A stretch of DNA of 5,660 bases, from the NCBI GenBank assembly GCA_002796045.1, contig PCVM01000083.1, forward strand, positions 1 to 5,660, read 5' to 3'. The notes below the pieces were generated by a model that saw nothing but the letters and a program-made list of their open reading frames with translations, made no database searches and had not been told where the DNA came from. Positions within the stretch are counted from its first letter, which is position 1, and each line of letters begins with the position of its first letter. Of the stretch, positions 1 through 4,823 are shown piece after piece. A program made the translations under genes and the position numbers. This DNA comes from Candidatus Roizmanbacteria bacterium CG11_big_fil_rev_8_21_14_0_20_36_8. Its GTDB lineage: Bacteria; Patescibacteriota; Microgenomatia; UBA1406; GWC2-37-13.

Positions 1-98
1 AGTTTTGCAAAAACTATTTTTTGGGGAAAGGATTTTGCAAAACTTCGGCTCATTTGTTTTTGAATTCGGATGTCGCAAATGGAAAAGGAGGGGGTTGG

Positions 99-151
99 GG
101 AGGAATTTTCCATTTGCTCCTCTTTTTGTTTTGGCGGAATTCGGGGCGGAC
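99..151 (+). repeat. Left copy of imperfect inverted repeat flanking the defence block
   Basis: This stretch reappears in reverse complement at 5606-5660. The inner 28 nt (124-151, from TTTTGTTTTGGCG to GGGGCGGAC) match at all but one base. The outer part begins GGAGGAAT in both, shares TTGCTCC, and has four substitutions and a 2-nt indel plus a short divergent stretch. The pair encloses both defence modules and the GC-rich region. Confidence 0.7.
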
Positions 152-239
152 AAAAAACAGAAAATACAAATTCGATATTGTGCCTCTTACATTCTACTAT
201 TTTTCGTCCACGATCTAAAGGAGACCATCCTCGGCATTC

Positions 240-262
240 GCCTCGGACATTTCCGCTAGGGC
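240..262 (+). repeat. Left arm of perfect 23-nt inverted repeat
   Basis: This arm, starting GCCTCGGACA and ending GCTAGGGC, is matched base for base by the reverse complement of 587-609. The pair encloses 324 nt of GC-rich, hairpin-containing DNA. Arms of this length could be the terminal inverted repeats of a non-autonomous element of about 370 bp, or the closing stem of a structured RNA. Confidence 0.75.
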
Positions 263-307
263 TACTCGCGCCTAGATGTCTAGGTTTGGCGCTTCTCCTC
301 GCCTTTG

Positions 308-323
308 CCCGCCTGCGGGCGGG
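308..323. repeat. GC-only palindromic hairpin (REP-like)
   Basis: CCCGCC (308-313) pairs with GGCGGG (318-323) over a 4-nt loop. Short GC-rich palindromes of this kind are commonly dispersed in bacterial intergenic DNA; whether this one is repeated elsewhere cannot be seen here. Confidence 0.5.
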
Positions 324-344
324 AGGCTCGGGCGCCATGCTGTT

Positions 345-371
345 TGGGGGAAGGAAGGAATCCTTCCCCCA
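345..371. repeat. Strong hairpin with 11-bp stem
   Basis: T-GGGGGAAGGA (345-355) pairs perfectly with TCCTTCCCCC-A (361-371) around a 5-nt loop AGGAA. It lies inside the 240-609 inverted repeat. There is no T-run on either side, so it is not a canonical terminator. Confidence 0.65.
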
Positions 372-586
372 GCTTCGGTCTCCTCCTCGCAGTGGTTTGC
401 TAGAGTATTCAGTACTTCCATTCGTCTTGTGGTCACTTAACGCTTCGTGGCTTCGTTTAGCGTGCCTTCGGAGTCCGCCCTCGCACAACCCCCTTTCTCG
501 TTTTCAAGATTGCTTTCGTGGTGTCGCTTCGGCTACAGAGTTTAGTATTGCAAGATTACGGCGGCGCTCATCCTTTAGTCATGGAC

Positions 587-609
587 GCCCTAGCGGAAAT
601 GTCCGAGGC
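587..609 (-). repeat. Right arm of perfect 23-nt inverted repeat
   Basis: This is the reverse complement of 240-262 with no mismatch. Immediately outside the pair both flanks carry the dinucleotide TC (238-239 and 610-611), which could be a 2-bp target duplication but is easily chance. Confidence 0.75.
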
Positions 610-633
610 TCAAATACATCGTGCTTACCCCCA

Positions 634-655
634 GCGTGTGCGAGTACGCACACGC
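634..655. repeat. Perfect 9-bp stem hairpin downstream of the CBASS operon
   Basis: GCGTGTGCG (634-642) pairs with CGCACACGC (647-655) around loop AGTA. It lies 36 nt past the CD-NTase stop on the minus strand and could protect or terminate that transcript, although no T-tract follows in that direction. Confidence 0.6.
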
Positions 656-665
656 TTTACCCACC

Positions 666-677
666 CGTGCGCGCACG
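666..677. repeat. 12-bp perfect palindrome next to the CBASS 3' end
   Basis: CGTGCGCGCACG is fully self-complementary and lies 14 nt beyond the CD-NTase stop codon. It shares the GTGCG/CGCAC sequence with the hairpin at 634-655, so the two could form alternative pairings in RNA. A protein-binding site is also possible. Confidence 0.5.
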
Positions 678-690
678 AACAGCACTCCCT

Positions 691-2025
691 TTAGCCAAAT
701 ACTGATTTTAAAATCACTTTTTGTTTTGCTCGTGCAATACAAACACCATCCTTGATCGCGTAACATTCTGTAAAATGATTTCCGTTATATAAACTATGTT
801 CGGGGTCTCGGAGAGTTTGGTGGTCAGTAATTTCCCCTCGTGGTTGTTCAGAGTTGTCGTCATTCTTTACTTTCCACTTGAATAAATCGGCATCAGGTTT
901 ATTTCCGATAATCCTAAACTCAATTTTTCTGTCTACCTCAATAAGTCCAATAGCATCCAATATTTTTGCTCTAAATCCACCGTCCCTCGGCAAAACATTT
1001 CCTTGAATACGGAAAGTATTTTCTTTTTCTAAAAAAACAGGTATCCGTGAATCAAAAAGATATGCCTCGGTATTACTTGCCCGATTATGAAAACCACTTT
1101 TTAGCAAATCTGCAACACTCGGACTTTCAGAAAGATTTTCAAGTTTTATAAGAAAGTGGTCTCTAGCTTGTAGAATTTTCTCTTTCTGTTCATCTGTCAA
1201 ACTACTTACGTACTCATCAATAAATTTCCCTTGATCGGCTCTATCTTTGATTTGAGGGCGGGCAATAATTGCCGGAATATCACAGAAAAATTTAAAAATT
1301 GCATCAGTAATATCAAAGCGTGGGTTCTGTTTATATATCGCAAAAATGGCTTGCTCAATATGAAAAGATTTTAGCTTAAAATCCGCATCCTCGCTTTTAC
1401 AATTATGTTTCCACCGCTTAACAAGCTTTGCAGTTTTCCGGAAGTCACTGTTTTGCAAGTTCAAGTCAGTTGCGGCTTTTATATATCCTCGTGGGTCAGA
1501 TTTTAGCCACCACTCAAACTCACTCTTTTTTGTTTTGGAAAATTCTTCGTAACGAGCCTGTCGGTTTCGTTTTCCTGTTTTCAAAATTTCTGGCACCCAA
1601 TAAACATCATCCCCGTATTCATTTTTAGAACCAGATGTATACGCAGGGACTATATCAACAGCAAATTTTTCTTGTCCATTCTCAAAAAACGAAACAGTTA
1701 TTGAGTGTGTCTGTTGCGAAATTTTTGTTTGGTATTTTGTTGGGTTTTGAAAATTCCTTTGTATATTGTTTTGTAAATTCGTCAGAATTGTTTGAGGATG
1801 TAAATTGTTCGGGTCAAACTTTCCGTCGACGAAAAGAATGTCTAAATCATGCAATGGTCGTGAGGCGGTGAATCGCGCATAAGAACCTATCAAAAGACAT
1901 CCGTCACCAAGTGTAGACTTAAAAGCGGCATAAAGACTTGTAACTAAATCTTGCTCCGCCTTTGTTGGGGAGAGATTATTTTTTACATACTCCCGCAACA
2001 GGCTTGTTAGTTCACTTTTTCTCAT
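691..2025 (-). CDS. CD-NTase-family nucleotidyltransferase (CBASS second-messenger synthase) with C-terminal AGS-C-like sensor domain
   Basis: A 444-residue protein that most likely makes a cyclic di- or oligonucleotide in response to phage infection. The polymerase-beta-like nucleotidyltransferase core is visible: G47-S48-Y49 followed by D60-L-D62 gives the GS...hDhD metal-binding signature, and D124 in VDIVPAY supplies the third acidic residue. A helical OAS1/CD-NTase-like segment follows (about 150-300, with LVKRWK near 201-206). Residues about 335-440 (WKVKND, RGEI, LYNGNHFTECY, GVCIAR) resemble the Adenylyl/Guanylyl-and-SMODS C-terminal sensor (AGS-C) domain often fused to these enzymes. 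The start codon lies inside the end of the upstream membrane-protein gene (14-nt overlap, ATGAGAAAAAGTGA), implying translational coupling; no Shine-Dalgarno is seen. The product (cyclic di- or trinucleotide, which bases) and CD-NTase clade cannot be read from sequence. All three catalytic acids are present, so an active enzyme is expected. Family assignment is confident; the CBASS role rests on family plus operon context. Confidence 0.88.
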   Translation of the reverse strand: MRKSELTSLLREYVKNNLSPTKAEQDLVTSLYAAFKSTLGDGCLLIGSYARFTASRPLHDLDILFVDGKFDPNNLHPQTILTNLQNNIQRNFQNPTKYQTKISQQTHSITVSFFENGQEKFAVDIVPAYTSGSKNEYGDDVYWVPEILKTGKRNRQARYEEFSKTKKSEFEWWLKSDPRGYIKAATDLNLQNSDFRKTAKLVKRWKHNCKSEDADFKLKSFHIEQAIFAIYKQNPRFDITDAIFKFFCDIPAIIARPQIKDRADQGKFIDEYVSSLTDEQKEKILQARDHFLIKLENLSESPSVADLLKSGFHNRASNTEAYLFDSRIPVFLEKENTFRIQGNVLPRDGGFRAKILDAIGLIEVDRKIEFRIIGNKPDADLFKWKVKNDDNSEQPRGEITDHQTLRDPEHSLYNGNHFTECYAIKDGVCIARAKQKVILKSVFG

Positions 2026-2539
2026 AGGGCGTTATCAAGGAAAGGTTAAAAATAATTGTGAGCAATCTGGCTGGAGAGTTGCACATTTCAAAATATATAT
2101 ACTGTTGAAAAATTGCCATGTGTTCAGGAGTTATTTCTGTTGGCTTCGCCAACACTATGACAGGAATGTTTGATGCTTTTGCGTGGTCTACAATGATCTG
2201 ATAGTTGGCGCAGGAGCTTGAATATCCAATAACAAAAACAGCAAATTTTTCTAGCGTTTGTAGCGTGTTCGTATCATTAGTTAAATCCAAAATTCTATCA
2301 TTCACGACAAACAGCCCATTCGTATTCAGCATCTCCCTTTCGGTCTCAAGAGTTGCTGTACCAGTTTTCAAAAGATAAACCTTACGCTTCAAGTTTCTAA
2401 ACAGTCTAATCTCTTTCCGAAAGAAAAGTCGTAGAAACGCGTAGCATGTCACTACGCCTAAGGCAAAATAGAAGACAAAAACCAAAAAGGCGTATATATC
2501 GAAAGCAGTCATTAAGTTGTTCCAGATTGTTTCAAGCAT
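2012..2539 (-). CDS. Small membrane-anchored protein with Rossmann-like (receiver/TIR-like) cytosolic domain; candidate CBASS effector
   Basis: This 175-residue protein is not one I recognise as a named family. Residues about 15-40 form one strong hydrophobic transmembrane helix, followed by a very basic stretch (41-58, RKEIRLFRNLKRK) that should hold the C-terminal part in the cytoplasm by the positive-inside rule. From about 53 the pattern looks like five alternating strands and helices: KVYLL, LFVVNDRI, AVFVIGYS, IPVIVLAK and IYFEM as strands, with helices between and PARLLTIIFNL at the end. That order matches receiver, TIR or flavodoxin-like folds. No receiver phospho-acceptor or convincing TIR catalytic glutamate could be placed, so catalysis is doubtful. 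It is the first gene of the operon, ahead of the CD-NTase, in the position usually held by the cyclic-nucleotide-activated killer protein. A role as a ligand-triggered membrane effector is inference from context. Confidence 0.8.
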   Translation of the reverse strand: MLETIWNNLMTAFDIYAFLVFVFYFALGVVTCYAFLRLFFRKEIRLFRNLKRKVYLLKTGTATLETEREMLNTNGLFVVNDRILDLTNDTNTLQTLEKFAVFVIGYSSSCANYQIIVDHAKASNIPVIVLAKPTEITPEHMAIFQQYIYFEMCNSPARLLTIIFNLSLITPYEKK

Positions 2540-2563
2540 TTTGTTTGTGTGGATAACCGCGAC

Positions 2564-2592
2564 TTGTTTAGGTTATGTTTAGGTAGTATACT
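2564..2592 (+). promoter_or_regulatory. Probable sigma70-type promoter of lexA-methyltransferase-endonuclease operon
   Basis: TTGTTT (2564-2569), a 17-nt spacer, and TATACT (2587-2592) give a near-consensus housekeeping promoter. Transcription would begin about 2598-2600, which is the first ATG of lexA (2599). The mRNA would therefore be leaderless, or translation would begin at ATG 2617 with an 18-nt leader. The -35 and spacer are covered by the TGTTTAGGT repeats. Confidence 0.65.
2565..2584 (+). promoter_or_regulatory. Direct-repeat candidate operator, TGTTTAGGT twice
   Basis: TGTTTAGGT occurs at 2565-2573 and again at 2576-2584, an 11-bp period that puts both copies on one face of the helix. 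The pentamer TAGGT recurs a third time at 2594-2598, just before the lexA ATG. The repeats overlap the -35 and spacer of the plus promoter and span the predicted start of the minus transcript, so a bound protein would block both. LexA is the obvious candidate, since LexA of several phyla recognises direct rather than inverted repeats, but no known LexA box matches exactly. The N-terminal helix-turn-helix of the methyltransferase is an alternative binder. Confidence 0.5.
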
Positions 2593-2614
2593 CTAGGTAT
2601 GAAAGAGAAGTCAA
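2585..2614 (-). promoter_or_regulatory. Probable sigma70-type promoter of the CBASS operon, overlapping the lexA promoter
   Basis: Read on the minus strand, TTGACT (2614-2609), an 18-nt spacer and TATACT (2590-2585) form a near-consensus promoter. Its -10 is the other strand of the same palindromic octamer AGTATACT (2585-2592) that gives lexA its -10, and its -35 lies in the first codons of lexA. Transcription would start near 2578, leaving a leader of about 39 nt before the membrane-protein ATG at 2539. Confidence 0.6.
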
Positions 2615-3225
2615 GCATGGGTATAGGAAAACCATCAAAAAGACAAGCGGAGATTTTGCATTTTGCTAGAGAGTACCGTCGAGAGAATGGGTACTCGCCT
2701 TCTTTGACCGAGATTGCGAAGCATTTTGATATTTCTATTCCAACAGTCCACGAACATATTTCACACCTACAAGAGAAAAATCTTCTTACAGCCGAAAAAG
2801 GTAAAAAACGATCTATTCAGGCACTTCATAATCATAAATTGGCGACCGTAGAAATACTGCTGATGGGATTGATTCCCGCAGGAGGTCCCATCGAAGCAAT
2901 CCGTGATCCGAAACCGATAGAAGTTCCACGAAATATGCTTTCGTCTGGTGCAAATTATTATGCGCTAGAAGTAACTGGACGAAGTATGATCGAGGAAGGA
3001 ATTTCTGATGGCGATATTGTGATAATCCGTGAACAGCAGACGGTTGATGATGGCGAAAAAGCTGTTGCATATATGCCAGATAGAAATGAGGTTACACTCA
3101 AAAAGATTTACAGAGAAAAAGACAGAGTTAAACTTGTTCCGGCAAATAAGTATATGGAGCCATTTTACGAAACGAATGTTGAGATACAAGGAAAGGTCGT
3201 GGGGGTACTTAGGAAAGAAATTTAA
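2599..3225 (+). CDS. lexA: LexA-family SOS repressor (S24 self-cleaving peptidase)
   Basis: A 208-residue LexA-type repressor. The N-terminal winged helix-turn-helix spans about 11-75 (KRQAEIL...GYSPSLTEIAKHF, recognition helix near IPTVHEHI). The C-terminal S24 domain carries the catalytic serine S129 in GRSM and the general-base lysine K168 in VTLKK. The self-cleavage bond would be A94-G95 in IPAGGP. All parts for RecA-stimulated autocleavage are present, so this is a full repressor rather than a degraded one. Start choice is open: an in-frame ATG at 2617 (Met7) would give exactly 202 residues, the length of E. coli LexA, and has GAGAAG 6 nt upstream, while ATG 2599 coincides with the predicted transcription start. 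It heads an apparent operon with the methyltransferase (19-nt gap) and diverges from the CBASS pair. It may be the host's general SOS repressor or a dedicated defence regulator; the location favours local control but does not prove it. Confidence 0.93.
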   Translation: MKEKSSMGIGKPSKRQAEILHFAREYRRENGYSPSLTEIAKHFDISIPTVHEHISHLQEKNLLTAEKGKKRSIQALHNHKLATVEILLMGLIPAGGPIEAIRDPKPIEVPRNMLSSGANYYALEVTGRSMIEEGISDGDIVIIREQQTVDDGEKAVAYMPDRNEVTLKKIYREKDRVKLVPANKYMEPFYETNVEIQGKVVGVLRKEI

Positions 3226-3229
3226 TAAA

Positions 3230-3238
3230 TGTTAAAAT
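3230..3238 (+). promoter_or_regulatory. Possible extended -10 promoter for the methyltransferase
   Basis: TGTTAAAAT is a TGn-type extended -10 element (hexamer TAAAAT at 3233-3238) lying 6 nt before the methyltransferase ATG. A start 7 nt downstream would fall on that ATG and yield a leaderless message independent of lexA. No -35 is evident and the region is AT-rich, so chance is possible. Confidence 0.35.
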
Positions 3239-3244
3239 AATTTT

Positions 3245-4819
3245 ATGTCATTAGTAACTATTCCAGAAGCATCAAAATGGGCATCAGACTTTCTTGAAAA
3301 AGAAGTTTTGCCGACAAATATTTCTTATCTTGTCCAATACGGAAAAGTAAAAAAACACGGAGAGAACGGCTCGACCATGGTTGATTTAAATGATTTAAAA
3401 AAATATTACGCTTCATACAACGGTAATCGAGAGGTAAGTTGGAAAAAAAATCTAGGCAATGACTTAAACTGGACTCTTTCTTTTGATAATTTAAGAGAAG
3501 TAGATACTACAAAGCATGTCCACCGGCTCCACCCATACAAAGGGAAATACATCCCCCAGCTTGTTGAGTATTTTATAGATAATCACACTGATGATTTTAA
3601 AAAAGAAGCTTATTTCAAAACCGGCGATATTATTCTTGATCCATTCTTAGGTTCCGGAACAACAATTATTCAGTCTTTAGAGATGGGTATTCATTCTGTT
3701 GGTATAGATGTCTCGGAATTTAACTGTATGATCTCAAGTTGTAAGGCAACACATTATGATGACGAGTATTTACAAAAAGCGGTTAAAAAATTGATTACTT
3801 CGCTTGATTCTTTTGAGCATGATAATAAAATTCAGGATTTCGAAAATGAGCTTCTTGGAGAACTTGCTAAATTTAACCTTATACATTTTCCCGGTTCTGA
3901 TTTCAAATACAAAATCAATCAAGGAAAATTTGATGAAAAGAAATTTTCTATCGAAAAAGAGCACGAGTTTTTACCTATTTATCAGAAACTGGTCAAAAAA
4001 TACTCAATCAAATTAAAACAGGATAAGTCAGACTCTTTCCTTGATATTTGGTTTATGGATAATGTTCGCCGAGAAATAGACCATGTTTTTCAAACAATAA
4101 AACAAGAGAAAGATGTTAAGACTAGAAAAATGCTCGCTCTTATTTTGAGTAGAACCATTAGGTCATGCCGTGCAACTACACATAGCGACTTAGCAACTCT
4201 TAAAGAACCACAACTCACAACTTACTATTGTTATAAGCACAAAAAAATCTGCAAGCCTCTTTTTTCTATAACAAGCATGCTCAATCGCTACGCGCTTGAT
4301 ACCTTAAGTAGAATCAGAGAATTTAAAAGATTGCGTAAGCCGGTTCATTATTCTGTATTAACTGGTGACTCAAGGGTTGTAAATATTTTTGAGAAGATAG
4401 AAAAGCAGAATCCAGAGTTTTCTAAGATTCTAGAAAAGCAAAAAATAGCAGGTATTTTTTGCTCACCCCCATATGTCGGACAAATTGATTACCACGAACA
4501 ACACGCTTACGCATATGACCTTCTTGGATTTAAGCGTAAGGATGATTTAGAAATTGGTCCGCTCTATAAGGGACAAGGAATGGAAGCTCGCCGGTCATAT
4601 GCGCAAGGGATTGCGGATGTGTTAAATAATTGCAAAAAGTATCTCAAAGCGGATTTCGATATATTCCTTGTGGCAAATGATAAATATAATCTCTATCCAG
4701 AAATTGCGGAGAAGGCGGGAATGAAGATTGTGAATCAGTTTAAGCGACCAGTATTGAACCGTACGGAACGCGATCGAAATCCGTATTCAGAAATTATATT
4801 TCATTTTAAAGTAAAATAA
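3245..4819 (+). CDS. Type II DNA methyltransferase, SPPY (probable N4-cytosine) class, with N-terminal helix-turn-helix
   Basis: A 524-residue S-adenosylmethionine-dependent DNA methyltransferase, probably the protective partner of the endonuclease that follows 4 nt downstream. Seen in order: a motif X-like segment (HRLHPYKGKYIPQLVEYF, 93-110), motif I DPFLGSGTT (132-140) for cofactor binding, acidic motif II in GIDVSEFN (153-160), GDSR (374-377), and catalytic motif IV CSPPY (406-410). SPPY is typical of N4-cytosine enzymes. The X-I-(long insert)-IV order, with about 230 residues between motifs II and IV, suits an alpha-type layout with the target-recognition region in the insert, which also holds a Cys pair (C329, C336). 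Residues 1-55 (IPEASKWAS...ISYLVQYGKV...VDLNDLKKYY) look like an excisionase/MerR-type helix-turn-helix, possibly for autoregulation. No Shine-Dalgarno precedes the ATG. Methyltransferase is certain; m4C rather than m6A is probable; the target is inferred from the neighbour. Confidence 0.93.
   Translation: MSLVTIPEASKWASDFLEKEVLPTNISYLVQYGKVKKHGENGSTMVDLNDLKKYYASYNGNREVSWKKNLGNDLNWTLSFDNLREVDTTKHVHRLHPYKGKYIPQLVEYFIDNHTDDFKKEAYFKTGDIILDPFLGSGTTIIQSLEMGIHSVGIDVSEFNCMISSCKATHYDDEYLQKAVKKLITSLDSFEHDNKIQDFENELLGELAKFNLIHFPGSDFKYKINQGKFDEKKFSIEKEHEFLPIYQKLVKKYSIKLKQDKSDSFLDIWFMDNVRREIDHVFQTIKQEKDVKTRKMLALILSRTIRSCRATTHSDLATLKEPQLTTYYCYKHKKICKPLFSITSMLNRYALDTLSRIREFKRLRKPVHYSVLTGDSRVVNIFEKIEKQNPEFSKILEKQKIAGIFCSPPYVGQIDYHEQHAYAYDLLGFKRKDDLEIGPLYKGQGMEARRSYAQGIADVLNNCKKYLKADFDIFLVANDKYNLYPEIAEKAGMKIVNQFKRPVLNRTERDRNPYSEIIFHFKVK
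4812..4817 (+). promoter_or_regulatory. -10-like hexamer 6 nt before the endonuclease start
   Basis: TAAAAT sits 6 nt before the endonuclease ATG, the same geometry as for lexA and the methyltransferase. It overlaps the K-V-K-stop end of the methyltransferase and has no -35, so it may be a by-product of coding sequence; translational coupling is an equally good explanation for expression. Confidence 0.2.
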
Positions 4820-4823
4820 CTGT

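Larger units (their letters stand above)
1..690. other. Gene-free, repeat-rich, GC-rich intergenic region
   Basis: No credible gene, tRNA or rRNA is seen here. Bases 1-239 are mixed in composition and carry the left flank repeat. Bases 241-660 are about 56% G+C by hand count, clearly above the flanking genes, which is the reverse of the usual intergenic trend. The region contains a 23-nt inverted repeat pair, at least four strong hairpins or palindromes, and recurrent CTTCGG/TTCG motifs (for example near 43, 373, 466 and 529). Open frames on the plus strand exist only because the sequence is GC-rich and have no recognisable protein content. Confidence 0.6.

Noticed and set aside
99..151. Integron attC-type recombination site at the flank repeats
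   Set aside because: I could not find the paired RYYYAAC and GTTRRRY core sites with the expected bulged-stem layout, and no integrase is present.
5..259. An 84-codon open frame at the left edge, and an overlapping 65-codon frame
   Set aside because: Both cross the flank repeat, show no domain and mutually overlap in different frames with the longer spurious frame.
345..371. Rho-independent terminator at the strong hairpin
   Set aside because: The stem is excellent but no T-tract follows on either strand and it is over 300 nt from the nearest stop codon.
1..690. tRNA, CRISPR array or other classical RNA gene in the structured region
   Set aside because: No cloverleaf, no regularly spaced repeats with unique spacers, and no known RNA core motif was recognisable by eye.
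70..705. A long plus-strand open frame (211 codons) across the gene-free region
   Set aside because: It runs through the inverted repeats and hairpins, is rich in Arg, Ser, Pro and Leu as expected from GC-rich non-coding DNA, has no recognisable domain and overlaps the end of the CD-NTase gene.
1428..1871. Two short plus-strand frames opposite the CD-NTase gene
   Set aside because: They lie antisense to a gene with clear catalytic motifs and show no family resemblance of their own.
2237..2539. Calling the membrane protein a TIR NADase or a true response-regulator receiver
   Set aside because: The strand-helix order is similar, but no catalytic glutamate in a TIR context or conserved receiver phospho-aspartate could be placed.
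2813..4016. Short frames on both strands within lexA and the methyltransferase
   Set aside because: They are shadows of strongly supported genes and carry no independent protein signal.
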